Positions 45,719-58,790 of a DNA stretch of 64,000 bases are shown here, piece by piece (position 1 is the first letter of the stretch; each line of letters opens with the position of its first letter). The DNA comes from Cheiracanthium punctorium. Lineage: Eukaryota > Arthropoda > Arachnida > Araneae > Cheiracanthiidae. The notes below the pieces were generated by a model. It was not told the origin of the DNA. It saw only the letters and a list, made by a program, of their open reading frames with translations, and ran no database searches. The translations under genes and the position numbers were made by a program. The stretch is taken from assembly GCA_038373885.1 (NCBI GenBank), contig JAWZYV010011619.1, positions 1,488,001 through 1,552,000 of the forward strand. The letters are read 5' to 3'.

Positions 45719-48180
45719 TAAAATAAATGAGTTGAAATCATCAACTGCAGTGAATGAAAACTAAACTGATGGCTGATCATCTGCAAAATTAATTTGAATA
45801 TCGGCTGCGAGCCCAATTTAGGAATCGATCGTATCATTTTTTCATCGGAGTTTCGAACATCGTTTCATTATAAACGGTTGATCCATTAAAAAAAAAAAAA
45901 ATCGTCAGGGTAACTACATTTAAATATTTATCGTCAACTTGGCGGAATAAGGCAGTTAAAATAGAATTCAACCTAGTGCCGTTATTTAAAAAAAAAATGG
46001 AATTTTCATGTTACGTCACAGGATCTTTTTTCATACTGTGAATGACTGAAAAGGGTGTCATTTTCATTTAAATTATTCGGCTAAGCTGAAACTTTTATGC
46101 ACTTTTGAAATTCGCATCATATGGATCAATAAAATACATGAAAAATATTTATTGTTTTAGTATATACGCGAAAATACATTTAGCTTTACGTTAGTTACAA
46201 AAGGATAATTGTAATAAATTCAGGCAATTTTTCACATAAGATTTACGAGTAGTTTTGTATTAATAACTATGAATTAAGAATAATTAAATTATTTACGTAT
46301 ATTACATCAAGGTGCTTGCGGGGATGGCAACGAAGACTCTTTTCGCTTTTTCTTTCGCTGGTTGCCAGGACGATATTTTGAAATAAAAATAACTTTTTAA
46401 TTCTAAACAAATTTATGTAGCTGAATGGTGTAATATATCTAGTTACTAAAATATTTATTTGTCTGTGTACTGAACATCAAGTTCCATTTATTTTGTTTCT
46501 TTGCGAAATTAATTTTTACTATTATATATCGATGGCGTGTATTTTTTAATCCGTCTCAAACTTATTTGAGCGTCCCTTTTAGGAAAATTGCATCAATTGT
46601 GTTTTTCAAACGCTCAATAGATGGCGCTACCGTCCAAAAATTTTTAAATTTTAAATTTTGAGCGTTTTAGAGTTTTTTCAATCAATTGACCTCGCTCAAT
46701 CGTTTCAGGGGCCCAAAAAAACCCCAGGTACGAAATGAAAAAGAATCCTTAGAGCAGTTTTCGAGATCGTTCGGACATACACACCCACACACACACACAC
46801 ACACAAACATTCCTCGTTTTATATAAGAGCGGATTTGGCACCCGTTAAACTTTCTAGGAAAGGGATTTTATTTATTTGTTTTATTATTTTTACTTATTAA
46901 TTTTTAATACTTGTTACCTATGAGTACTGCAAAATTCAAAGTTACTTTAATGCTTTAACGGTTTTTCAGCCGAAGCTGCCTTTACTTCATCAATATGTAA
47001 AGGATTTTGATCTAATGAAGTTTCACATGGAAACTAAGTTTATTTATTGCATCATCTGCGTATATAAAATAATTTTTGTTGATTAATTTGTTTATTTTTC
47101 TTTCTTTTTAAATCATAATTCAAGTGTTAGAAATTACAATGAAGGAATCTTACTTATTTTAAAGATTTGTTTAATAATGCAGACATTTCGATTGATTTTT
47201 TAGGAAATGGCACAGAGGCTTTCTTTTTTTTTCTCTTATACGTATTATAAACTAATATATCGCCATCTCGCCCAAAACCAACTTTTTCATGTATCACTAT
47301 CATGCATATTAAACGAATTTGTGCTGCATTTTACTATATAGACCGCATCCTCCTAAGAGGGACAGCCGCTTTGAAAGATTGTCTGCACCATTGTACGACT
47401 TCACTACTTTATATCCGTTTTTGATGCTATCAGATTCTATAAAATGATATTTAACACGAAATAGTGCTATGGAATGGCAGTGCTAAAACTATCAAGAAAG
47501 CTAACAGCACGAAATGGTTTTGAAAGACGATGCCCAACAAATGTGGTGTAAAACTGGGAGAAAAAGTTTCGTCTGACAATATTATATTTTTCCAGGTCAC
47601 AAAGTTCGTGTTTTATTGCAATCTGCAACATTGAGCGCCTTTCATTTTATTTTATTTTATTTTCATTATTATTATTTTATAAAGATTTGTTACTGGTAGT
47701 AAGAAATTGAATGGCCCATTTCAAAACGCACAGTCAATCAACTGACCAATATTAATCAAAGAAAAGTGTAACATAATTTCAATCATTATCAAAATAGTAA
47801 CTCCAAAGAAGTCCTTAAAAATCTACATATTTATATGTCAAACTGTTTTGACTGATTTCTGAAAAGTTGTCACCTAAATGCCATTTGTTAGTTTTCTGAT
47901 GCAATGTTCTACTGGAAATGTGGGACACTACCCATTTAACTTTTAAAACAGTGGTTATTTTTTCATTTGTGAATACATTCTGTGAACATTTCTTAACAAA
48001 CTTGTAAAATATCAAGACAAAAGAAACACAAATTCACCAAGCATGGTGACGTTTTCCGCAATTTTATAACTTGACTTAAAGTGTTTGCTTTTCTTTTTTG
48101 CATTAGTATAACGGAACAGATTTACTTGACAAAAACAGAATATTCTTGAATATGACAGTGCGAGAGCTTTCCAGAGAGTG
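45719..48180. other. AT-rich stretch with repeat tail
   Basis: 46615-46632 holds 'ctcaatagatggcgctac', a CTCF-like core. 46779-46822 is a (CA)n tail followed by 'attcctcgttttatataaga', typical of a dispersed repeat end. No genes recognised. Confidence 0.5.
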
Positions 48181-48190
48181 CGAACGTACT

Positions 48191-48223
48191 TATAAATAGA
48201 AGATCAGGCAAGCCTAAGTCAGT
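48191..48223 (+). promoter_or_regulatory. Candidate core promoter: TATA box plus TCAGT initiator
   Basis: TATAAATA begins at 48191. An arthropod initiator TCAGT lies at 48219-48223, putting its A (+1) at 48221 and the TATA box at -30. That is the spacing of TATA/Inr promoters in Drosophila. There is no DPE match at +28. AATAAA follows at 48560-48565. Either an LTR (U3-R-U5) or a host promoter would fit; no downstream coding exon is recognisable. Confidence 0.5.
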
Positions 48224-49954
48224 AAGTTTTGAATTTTCGCTTGCAGATAATTTACAGAAAGCCATTTGTGAGAGGCATACAAAACTTTGTGCTGAGCTAT
48301 CATAACGATTTCTGTGTCGGCCGTTTTTCGAAATCTTTATTTGAAAGCTGTTTGTGAGTTTTATATAATTGTATGCTGTGGAGCAGTTGAGGATTCTGCT
48401 CTAGTATCCCACTGAGTCTTTTAATCCGTGTAAGGATTTTATTTTATGCGAATTGAGATGTCTGAGGAAGCCGTTCAATTCTACTGACAATTAAGAATCA
48501 AATTACTGCTTATGAATTCCTATTGTGAATAGAAGATTGTTCGACGAGTTTCGAACAACAATAAAGTTGAAGTTTCATGCTGACAACCCCACCAGTTTCT
48601 TTAACATTCTAGACAGTTCGAACTTTCAAGAATTCACATCCATACGATCCCGTGAATTTAGCAGAGTTTTTTCAAGAATATGCTATTGATGTTGAATCCA
48701 CATACCACAAGGTGAGCTCACAGCTATTAGAAGTACCAGGTCTTCCAGATAACATCAAATGGACCTCGATTGAAGATTCGAGGTGTGATCTTTCTAACAA
48801 CCAAAAAAAAACATCCATAATATCTGGGCTATTGCGCATCATTTAAACCTTCTAGGTATGTGGTATAAATGTCCGTTTCTTTACTAATCTTTATAATATC
48901 GGATTTCTCCGATATTCTGGAGGTGAAACAGATGATTTCTGGAAGATACGATCCAGTGACGCCTCTAAAATCTATTTGTAAATTTATAATTGCTTTCCCC
49001 CCACTCTGTCTGCATCACCTGAATACTTTAGACAACTGGAATCTTATTAAAAAATTATTATTCTTAATATTTCATTTCCTTCCCTATAAGAAATGTATTT
49101 GCAAGGAACACATAATTCTTGTGTAATACCCGAAATCTGAAAATATTTTTCAAACTAAAAATCATTATATGATACTAAAAATAAGTTCAAAAAACGGCTA
49201 CAGCATAATCGATGCGTAAATGTATTTATAATGCGCATTAAAATAATGAAATTTAAGAGAAATTAGAGTTAGTCTGATTGTGTAATCCGCATTCATATAT
49301 TGGCTGAACTTATTAATTTTTTTCTTAACAAACAGTACTAATTAAATCCACTTGAAATAATGATTTATATTATTTTTCTTAATTAACCGAGCAAAGTAAT
49401 TCTTTGGCTTAATGAGGCACATATTTTTATCCTTTTTTAAGGGCTTGGAATAATTTCTCAAAAAAGAAGATGTATTTATCTTTGTTAGGAGTAAAAATAC
49501 TTAACTGCGGAAATAATTAGTTTTTTATTATTTCACTATTGTGTTTTTTGGCATGGCATAATTTTCTTCACAATAGCTTAGATTTATTTATAGATTTGTT
49601 TTAGAAATATTTAAAAATTAGCTCTATATTAAAATCTCTCTAATTACATTAAAAAACGTTTAATAATTGCCATTAATGAAAAACTGCATTTTCATATCTG
49701 AGTGTAATAACCTTTATTTGGTATATGATCATAAAAATGCTCTTAAGATAATTGAATTTGAACATTCAATTTTATGATAGGCATGTTTTATTAAAACAAT
49801 GCAAACATCCATTTACAGAAGAGTCATGCATCCAGTTTCATAACCAAGGTACTTTAAGATTTAATGTGTATCATAAAATTTAATTATCAATAAAATTTAA
49901 AACGCAATGAAATGTAGCACGCATAGTTAAGCGCATTTAAAGAATTTTAATATA
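48224..49954. other. Region downstream of the candidate promoter; no assignable gene
   Basis: 48224-48620 is less AT-biased and includes AATAAA at 48560. A 64-codon frame at 48652-48846 begins with GTG, not ATG, has a donor-like 'aaggtgagct' at 48708-48717, and no recognisable domain. Beyond 48850 I see nothing. Confidence 0.4.
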
Positions 49955-50141
49955 GATAGCAGTGGTGCACAATTATTCAATCATAAAGCTTTTTTTTAAA
50001 CACGCTATGCATGAATATGAATCCAAATCTTTTAATTACAAAAATAAATGAACCAAAAAATTTTGAACTATGACAAAAGCAATTACAAGAATGCTGTTGT
50101 CAAAAAATAATAATAAAAATAAATTACACGAATATACTCCA
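49955..50141 (+). repeat. Direct repeat R2, left copy
   Basis: About 187 bp, nearly identical to 51040-51217 in the same orientation (blocks 'atagcagtggtgcaca', 'aaaaaattttgaactatgac', 'aatgctgttgtcaaaaaata'). Differences are a few substitutions and short indels. Confidence 0.92.
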
Positions 50142-50354
50142 ATTATTCTCATAACTTAAAATAATTAAATTTAGAAATATTAAAATAAAAAATGTTTCTT
50201 TGAAGAAATAGAAAAAGCGCCATAGATGTAACTGTGAATGTAAATTTAATCATTGAAATTAATTCTCTAAGACATGATTTTTTACAACAACGTGCAAAGA
50301 TAAGCTTGGGCATGACTTGGGAAATTACGTCCACTTTATTAATTTTTAAGCTAA

Positions 50355-50583
50355 GCCGACCGAATTGTATGGTGGGTAAAGCACCATACTCCGGTTTCGG
50401 GTTCAACTCCCGGCGGCCGGGGTTCGATCCCCGACTGGGCGTGGTTGTCAATGTGTCCGTCCCTTTATAGCGGGGAACGCTGACCGTCCACTGGGTGCCC
50501 CCATAATAAAATGGTCACACCTTCGGGCCGTTGTAAGGAACAATGCCTAATCGGCAAGTTCCCGCACGTTATTTAAAAAAAAA
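50355..50583 (+). mobile_element. tRNA-derived SINE with 9-bp target duplication
   Basis: Flanked by TTAAGCTAA at 50346-50354 and 50584-50592. The 5' part has a D-arm-like hairpin (ATGGTG GGTAAAG CACCAT, 50369-50387). Two T-arm/B-box blocks follow: GGGTTCAACTCCC (50399-50411) and GGGGTTCGATCCCC (50419-50432). A non-tRNA body comes next, then an A-rich tail (50572-50583). Pol III internal promoter elements would drive it; it needs LINE enzymes in trans. The doubled T-arm is unusual. Confidence 0.85.
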
Positions 50584-50592
50584 TTAAGCTAA

Positions 50593-51039
50593 TAAAAGTG
50601 GACTAAAACTGTCTATAATGTCTAGTATCTCTTTTAATCTGCATGATATTAAAGTTATGCTTTCTGCCATTGAGTGGGGGGGGGGTCCTCTACCTTGGGC
50701 TGAAGGATTGCAAACGGCGATTAGAACTGGAATTGTTGCATTTCAAGAAGATTGAAGTTGCCACCGTAATGGATCAGTTATATCTGAAGAGCATATCATG
50801 ATGTAAGAGCAATGCGCTAAATTTCTGAATTAGAGGTTAAACATTAAAGCTAAAGTACTACATATAATTCAAATACAATAACATTTACTTTAGTGTGATT
50901 ATATTCTTAAGTATCGATTAGTTCAGTCTATTTTGAAATTACTTTCTTTGGCCATGAAAATATCTTGCTATTCAAAGATGGCGGCAAGTGACTCTGAGCA
51001 TCATGTTTCATCGTCACTTTTACTCTACATGTAATATAA
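50593..51039. other. Spacer between SINE and R2 right copy
   Basis: No gene. Contains a run of ten G at 50676-50685 and a slightly GC-richer patch to 50830. Confidence 0.5.
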
Positions 51040-51217
51040 ATAGCAGTGGTGCACAGTTATTCAATCATAAAGCTTTTTTTAAACACGCTATGCAAGAATC
51101 CAAATCTTTTAATTACAAAAATAAATGAACCAAAAAATTTTGAACTATGACAAAAGCAATTACAATAATGCTGTTGTCAAAAAATAATAATAAAAATAAA
51201 TGAACGAATATACTCCA
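51040..51217 (+). repeat. Direct repeat R2, right copy
   Basis: Partner of 49955-50141, offset 1085 bp. A short palindrome 'gaatatactccaaagtatattc' sits at its right edge (51206-51227). Confidence 0.92.
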
Positions 51218-51227
51218 AAGTATATTC

Positions 51228-54200
51228 GTTCGTACTACGTAAAGAGATTTAATGAAATACAGTTCATTTCTACCCCATGCTTAACTTTGATGATTGCCGG
51301 AGCAATGACATGCTACGTTCAAATCCTATACCGTCTCATCTGAGATTTTAAGAAGGAGAAACTTATTGTCTCTTTAAAAATGAACCTTACTCACGTTCCA
51401 ACTCTGCAGGCTTATGAACATCACTTTAATTTATAATATATAGCTTGGTAACCATTTTCTTCAGAACTTTTGTATTAAATTTATGCTCTGAATTTAAACA
51501 ATATAATAGTTTAACAGGGAAATTCACTGTAACAACATTACGAAATCGTAAAGTAGTTTTTAATAATGAGTTTCAAACTCAGCCTAAAACTACAGTTTCA
51601 AAATAGCTTTTTGATTGCTTTAAAAAAAGTAGCCATATAAAAACTTAAAAATTCTTTGTTTGTATATTAAGGAAAAATGGACGGCATTATTTTCTCTTCT
51701 TTTTTTTGTAAAAAATGTGGAAGGACTTATATATGATTTGACAATTCTTTTAAATTTCATTGAAAAAATGAAATAAACAGTATGGCTTGGCATCAATGAA
51801 GTATTGAATATATTCAAAATTGGTTAGAAAAATTTAAACTGTTTTTGCTTAGATATCCGAAAGTTTTGATAAAACTACAATAAAAAGAAGGTGCTTATAT
51901 TTATTTTATACCATTAAATTAAACCTATCAGAAGTTTATAGTTAATGATAATCTGTTTATCAGACATCTAAAACTGAGAGAGAGATAGCCAGTATAACGG
52001 AGCAATTTCATTGGTTACCTTATTACCTGTTTGTTAAAGAAAACAAATTATGATGGAAATTTCAGAGAAATCATACATTTCTGAAAGAAGCATTGTTAAG
52101 ACAAAGAAAGTGAAATAAATATACTAAATATTTTTTTAAAATGTAAATTTTGCATTGAGTTATTAGCGCTTATGTTTATCTATTAAGTATTTATTCAGGA
52201 AAAATTAGCATAAAATAAATAAAAATTTTGTGTAAATAAACCAAATTAAGATCAGACAAAATTAAAAATGCATTTAATTACGTGAAATGCTAAGAACGTA
52301 AAATATACGGAAACAAACACAAATTTGAATAATGCAAAAGCTTGATTTTAAATTAAAGAGTTCATCTTTTATAAATGTTCGGTTATAAAAATCTGGTATA
52401 AATTTATTAGAATTTACTTTAAATCTCCTGCCTTTAAAAAAGAACTAATTATATTGACTTTACCTTGGAAGAAGCTCAATTTTTTAACTAGATTTTTTTT
52501 TTCAAGCATCCTTGTTTAATGGAAGTTTCCATGGCAGCGCAATTTACAGTAATTGCGGTTGCGCTACGCTTTGATTTCGTGAAAAATTTCTCTTTTAATT
52601 ACAGATACGCATTGTTAGTGCTTTTAATTACGTTATTTATTAAACTTATAATTTGATTTTGATTACATATGTTCAATGCATCAGGATTAAATGATATGTA
52701 AACAGGATAAAAAAAATTAATGGAATGCAGATGGGATTTTTAATGCTATTTCTGTGATAGATAACAGAAAAAAAATAAATGCGTTGCTGCAAGTCACATT
52801 AAGTTAGAAAGAAACGCTACATTTTATCATTTAAAAGTACTTTCTACAAAGCCACAATAAATACCTGATACTATTGTCTAATTTTTTTCACAATTGGATG
52901 TGTAAATCTGCATGTATTATTAAGATTTATATTGTAAATTTCATGTATTAAGTAGGTTACTATTAACACAGGAGATTTGGTGAATTCTGAATTATAAATT
53001 TTGAGGTTGTAGAATTATTACAGATTTTTTGTACTGATGGAAAATAATGACTATTTGCATACCTGAGTGTTAATTTTACGTTCTTTCATGGAGAACAAAA
53101 TATAGAATATATATTTTTATATTTTTAAAATACTAGTTATTGATGAAGATAAATTAAGGAACATTTAAACGACCTTTCGTTACACATTTTGTTTCGTAAT
53201 TTTCGTAAATGAAATTGAATTTTGAATGAAGAATGTAAACAAATATCAAATGATAATCAATTATCCTTTAAGAGATTTATAGCTATGGGTAACTAAGTGG
53301 AGTACTTACTATTTTCTCTTTTTCACAAATTACGGCACACGACTTTAGAATAATTAGAATAAATACACATACACACGTGCGAGTGTATGCGCAATTACAC
53401 TAATTTAATTTTAAAGCTTTATAATACATTTCTCACACCTAATTTGCTGAACAGTAAAGTTTGTAAAATGTTGGTGATAAAAAGCCTAATTTATGTAATA
53501 AAGTTTTCGTTATAAAATCTCATGTTATAAAGAAGTCCCCCCCCACTAATATTGTTAATGGTCACGTTAAATTATAGCACATAAACTAGTGATTGCAACA
53601 TTTTTATACAGGCATTTCGTGTTGGCCAGAATTTGTAGGTCTGACCTTGGCTATAAACATCAACTGCATAATATTTTAACAGCAAATAGGTTTTTACACG
53701 GTTGTAAAATCAAAAAATAACTTTTAGCAACATATTTCAAAATCAAGAGAAAAACACAAAAATACCATTTCAAGGTGATATTAATACATGATAATTTAAT
53801 TAAATAACGTGGCTGATTATTTAGCAGGATAGCCTTAGATTTTCTCTATATTTACCCGATCTTAAAAGGAACTTGCTATTATTTTTTTAAAACTGTTAAA
53901 CTAATTGTACTTATGAATGATTCTAATTAAATACTTGAAGTTGAATTTTAAGAATTGATTTGGGATTGATAGGGGATTATAAACTATAATTTTTTCAGTT
54001 GATTAAATTTAAGTGTTTCAATTTTTACCACCAGGGAGTTCTTTATAGGGCACCCTGTATGTTGTATATATCCGAAAACATTTCTTGTACAGTCTTGTAA
54101 AGCAGAAATTTCTTTCTAGAAATCTGTTATATAATAATTAGTTATCAGCTTTAATCTAGTCTAATAAAATGGTGCCTATGCTTAATTGTAGATCCAGGAA

Positions 54201-56155
54201 TGTGTATTTATATTATATTCTTCATTTAATGAAAGAATTCAGAACTTTCTGTTAGTCTGTAAGTTATACTTTTGGTTCAGTTAATAGCAAACCGATTATA
54301 TCAATTTTAACGTAAACACACTCAAACACCTTAATGCTTTCATGCAAAATTACTTAATGATTTAAGAAACAAAGCTATTGGACGAAAAAATACTTTTAAT
54401 ATCTCAAGGGACTAAGAAAGAAGCGTTAATTTGTTGTTTTTTATTTAGAGCTATTTTTTACTTTGAAGTTTCTCTTCTAAAGCTTTCAGCACTATACATG
54501 TTCACCAGTAAATATTTATTTATTTTACCTCGTTAAAAACATGACCAGCTAATTAGGATTTTTAACTTTCAAGGTGATTATGCAAATTTGAAAGTATTTT
54601 GGTGACTAGAGGAAATTATTAAAATAGTTAATGATGGAGTGAAACTCCAGGGTTATCTTCTCGAAGATTAAGTAAAAGAAAAATGATCTTTGATGCACAT
54701 GATTCTCTTTGAAATATTTGGTTGGTTGCAATAATTAGGTTGCGCTTGTGAGTTGCATCTATACTCTAATATTAGCGAATTATTTTATTCTATGTAAACA
54801 GCATTTATCGTAACGTATCGTAACGTATATATTTACAGCATTTTCTATTCTATTTTAAAACATTTCAATTATTTTTTTAAAATATTTTATTTTTTATATT
54901 TTTAAAAATATCTTATTTTTTTACTTATTATTCTGATTTAGAAAATTATGAATCTACATTCTAACTCGTTCAATTATTTTATTTTGCTGTTATAAGATCC
55001 CGATGTATTCCAAGAAACACATTAGAATCGATACGTTTCAAAAATTTTTAAATCCCAAGTTCAAAATGTCTAAAATACACGTTAGTGCTATAATAGAAAG
55101 TAAACATTGAATGCAAGCATTTTCAATCACATACTATGTGTAGCTACACATTAAAAGGCTTAAAAATTAAACAAGTTAATTTTCATTTATTGGTGAATAA
55201 ATACCTGGAAGGTATTAATTAGAAATTTTTACTGAGTAATATTAAAGGTATTAAAAGGTACTGAGTATATTAACGGTAAAATTATAATATTTACTGAGTA
55301 ATATTAAAGGTATTACGTATAGAACGATATTCTACAGCTGACAGAATATTTATAGTGCAGATCAATTTAGAAGAAAAATATTCTAATGATTGAATATATA
55401 ATAAAATACATTTTCTTGAATGATAATTAATTTAGAATTTTTATAAAAATAAGAGAGGCAACTGTGATTTTCAATTTAAAATACTAACAAATTAAAATTC
55501 TGCGCAAAAGTAATTTTTTTCTGGAGTTTAAAATGATATTTACATAGTATCTTACCATTTTTATGATTTTCCCATAACGTATAAAACACAACAGGAAAAA
55601 CGAAATTACATTTTAATTTTCCGGGAGTTATTTTTTTTCGAGATTTATTTAATTTTCTGTATAAATTATCAAAACTATTGTTCATGAATTATTTGCATAA
55701 ATAACAGGAAACGTTGCATGTTCGATATTTTCAAATGAAATTAAACATCGTGAGAATTTTAAATATTTGTGTTGTTGTTGTGCAACAGGCATTTACTATA
55801 TAAAACAGCATATTTTTAATAAAAAAATCATGGGATTTGTATCAACTTAGAAAAAAACGATTCTTAAAAAAGATGATTGATACAGTACGAGTAAAATTTA
55901 AAATTTCAGATGTTTCGCATACTTGTGTATATTGTTAAGTCTTCAGGACACGGCCACCAGCTAACCAGTCATTCTGGGTTAATATACGTTTATTTCAGCT
56001 ATTTACAATAATTACATACATTTCACGCTGACACTTTATTAAACAACATAGGTAAATATTCCACAAACAAATATTCCAACTTAACCGGAGTGTTTCACTT
56101 AGCGATTAAAATAACCCATGCAAGGACTGGTTTCTCTTCACGTGCTCGACGCACA
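51228..56155. other. AT-rich stretch without recognisable genes
   Basis: A solitary mariner-type right end (TACAGGGTGCCCTATAAAG on the minus strand) lies at about 54042-54059 with no matching left end. A 62-bp direct repeat of 'actgagtaatattaaaggta' occurs at 55231 and 55293. Otherwise nothing recognisable. Confidence 0.5.
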
Positions 56156-56168
56156 GCCGCCTCCTCGT

Positions 56169-56425
56169 TTGTTTTGTTTGTTTTTTTTGAATTGAAAATT
56201 TTTTCTTTAGGTTTCTGACTGCAATCTCAAAGATGTTCTTATACCCCTGAATATCATTTTGGCATTAATTAATTCCATATAACATTTATTAATAACATAG
56301 AACACAACAGAAGTACAAACACAGAAGAAGGGGGGGGGACAACCCGGGATTCGAACCCAAGACCTCACCGCTCGCAGGCGGCTGGCAGTGATGGGTGCGC
56401 AAACCCACACAGCCATGAGATCATC
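56169..56425 (-). mobile_element. tRNA-derived SINE, full length, minus strand
   Basis: Flanked by a 13-bp direct repeat, GCCGCCTCCTCGT (56156-56168) against GCCACCTCCTCGT (56426-56438), one mismatch. On the minus strand the head has an A-box-like TGGCTGTGTGGG (56405-56416). A B box GGGTTCGAATCCC (56346-56358) follows, then a run of nine C. A unique AT-rich body comes next and an A-rich tail (AAAAAACAAACAAAACAAA) abuts the left duplication. The 87-codon frame over it is a shadow. Confidence 0.85.
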
Positions 56426-56747
56426 GCCACCTCCTCGTGTCGAACTCACACTTTTCTTGGGAAACAGCAAAATTACCTTCTCTTCAGTTCAATAGGAGAA
56501 TCGAATTCATTCGGATCATAGTTCGCAAATAGTTTTCACTCAAGAACGCACTGACGATCGAAGGAGTTTTCACAAGGCTATCAACGTGGTGATAGGAGGA
56601 AGTTTTACAATTCTAACGTAATTTCTTGTGATTCATGGCTGTGAGACTAGGACATTGACACAAAAAGATATAAATAATTTACTAATTTTTTGAGTGAAAA
56701 AAATGAGAAAAATTTATGATTCAATGCATTTAAGTAATAATTACTGG
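56426..56747. other. No recognisable gene
   Basis: SINE right flank followed by unassigned sequence. 56700-56747 may be an extension of the LINE remnant in a broken frame. Confidence 0.45.
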
Positions 56748-57040
56748 AGATTAAGAACCAATGAAGAACTAGAGGCCCTTGTCAAGTATAAAAATATAGT
56801 AAATTCATTAAGGCACAGAAACTTTCATGGCTTGGACACATTCAAAATCATCTGACAACCAATAGCAAAAATCGTGTATTAGAGTCCCATGTGCAATAGG
56901 CCAAGAGGCAGAAGCAAGAAAAGCTGGTTGGATGATGTATTAGGGACCTAAAAATTTTAAAGATATCCAACTGGAAGATTAACGTCATTGACAGAGTTAC
57001 CTGGGGAGGTGAAGGCCCACCCTGGGCTGTAATGCATTAA
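56748..57040 (+). pseudogene. Non-LTR retrotransposon ORF2, C-terminal remnant
   Basis: An endonuclease/reverse transcriptase of this kind copies LINE RNA into the genome. The start reads RLRTNEELEALVKYKNIV; after a one-base frameshift it continues FIKAQKLSWLGHIQNHLTT. Then come NSKNRVLESHVQ, a stop, AKRQKQEKLVG, a stop, CIRDLKILKISNWKINVIDR and VTWGGEGPPWAVMH to TAA 57038. This is the familiar LINE tail pattern RLRTNEEL, RLRWLGH..R, GRPR..W.DDV..DLK.L....W...A.DR..W..... A GAAGAAGAAGAAAG microsatellite-like 3' end follows directly. Two in-frame stops and one frameshift; the RT and endonuclease domains are absent, as usual for 5'-truncated LINEs. Confidence 0.87.
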
Positions 57041-58104
57041 AGAAGAAGAAGAAAGAAATTTATTTCTTAGTCCTATGTAACTTAGATTTTTATTTCAAGA
57101 AAATCACAAAAAGCTATCAACGCTTAAATATTCTCGTTGCTTTACAAACTCTGAAATTCAACCGCTTTTCATAATCTCGAATTTAAGTGAAATAACTGAA
57201 AAAAATATTTGTGATAGTTTAAAATTTCAGTTCAGTTTTCTTCAGTCACTTCTTATAGCTGGAAAAGCAAAACACATAGACAGACAAGGAAAGAGCAGAA
57301 AAAAGTAATTATGTTTACACGTATCGTAGTTTTTGTGTTAGGAAATTCTAAATTAATTTTCACATTTAAAAAAAATATTTTTTGTTGCAACACTGTAATT
57401 GTTACATTTTTCTGTTCCTTATACTTATAAAACTGGAAACAAAAACATCAAAAATTCATAAAATGATACTAATCTTATGGATATTTAAAACGATTTTATT
57501 GCGTTTTGCAAGAAAAAAGATTGTGTGGCTTTAAAATTAGGTGAATTGTGAGGTTTAACGATTTTTCCACTCCATACATGTAAAGCAGCACCAAAAGTTT
57601 GCATTAGTGCTTAAGAGGATATACAAAATAACTATTTAGTTCAAAATTTATCCTTTGATCTAATCAGGAAAACTCTTTCAAAACTTAACACCACACGTTG
57701 AATATTTATGAGGTTCTAAACCAATGAAAGCTAACCTCTAAGAAAAATGAAGCACAGTTACTTAATGGTTTTATAAACTAAGTAAATAAAGAAAAAAAAA
57801 ATGATGTAAAACCAGAGACAAAGGTTTTCGCTGAAAAGTTTTCTTTTTAGAATGGAGTTCATTTCTTAAAGTAAACAAGAAGTGGCTATGTTGCTAAGTA
57901 TTACAAGTACTTAGTTGTTCCAACTTTAACATTCACAAAGAAACAAGTGAGAGTAATTAGAATTTTAGCTTCAAGATAGAGTTTGAAGATCTGACAAGGA
58001 TTTAACGACATTACTAGAGTCAAAAAATGCTTATTGTTAATGTTGTGTTATTTAAATAATGTTTCTTCTTTTAATGCTAGATGTAATATTATTTAAGCAA
58101 TTCA
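57041..58104. other. AT-rich stretch without recognisable features
   Basis: After the short GAA-type LINE tail, no gene or bounded element is seen. Confidence 0.6.
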
Positions 58105-58790
58105 ACCAAATAGTAACGTGAATTCCTGACGCACTGACTCTCTAAAAATTCCGGGAAACCATTCCAAGATAAAACTTTCACCGCAATTACTCGAAAACGA
58201 TAAAAATGTTAAGCACAAAATGTGTAATAACATCTCCACCATTTGCTCGATCCGGTAGAAATTTTTCATAATTGTGTATAAAAATATAGAAAACAATCTA
58301 CGCTACTTTCAAAATCTGAAAATCCACCCATTCCCAAATTATAAAGCGATTTTTCGCTATTTTTCGTTCTACGTTATTTCTGAGAGATAAAAAATGTCAA
58401 TCATTTGCGTGACAAAATTACCTATCGCAGTTATCACCATATTAAAGTCATGATCATAAAGTTTTGAAGGGAAAGTTGCGATTCCAATTCGTTTAAAATA
58501 GTTTTTACAGATATCTTAACTTTTTTTCCTTTTCATTAAAACGATTGTCAGAATGAAGCATTGATTTAAGATGGGATGTTTACATAAAACGAAATTGTTT
58601 GAATGCAAAAAGTTTCCGCATGTTTCCAGAGGAGCATGATATTCGATTTAGATATATAATAAAAATTGAATATGAAGTTATTTATTTTAGGTAAACGAAG
58701 ATTAAATATATTGAGCGTAGACATATTTTCGTCAATTTTTTTTCCTAGTTCCTATTGTAATTGCCTCCACAACGCGCTTTGACTTCTAGT
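58105..58790 (+). repeat. Dispersed repeat F, copy 2
   Basis: Same family and orientation as 44700-45375; core alignment 58318-58785. The minus-strand 64-codon frame here is a by-product. It contains the 'ccacccattccc' block shared with Helitron family A. Confidence 0.65.

Noticed and set aside
47340..47440. Short GC-richer patch with a minus-strand peptide NGYKVVKSYNGADNLSKRL
   Set aside because: Suggestive of decayed coding sequence but too short to assign to any family.
54042..54059. Solitary mariner-type terminus (inverted CAGGGTGCCCTATAAAG)
   Set aside because: No matching left end within several kilobases, so no element boundaries can be given. Mentioned only in the stretch description.
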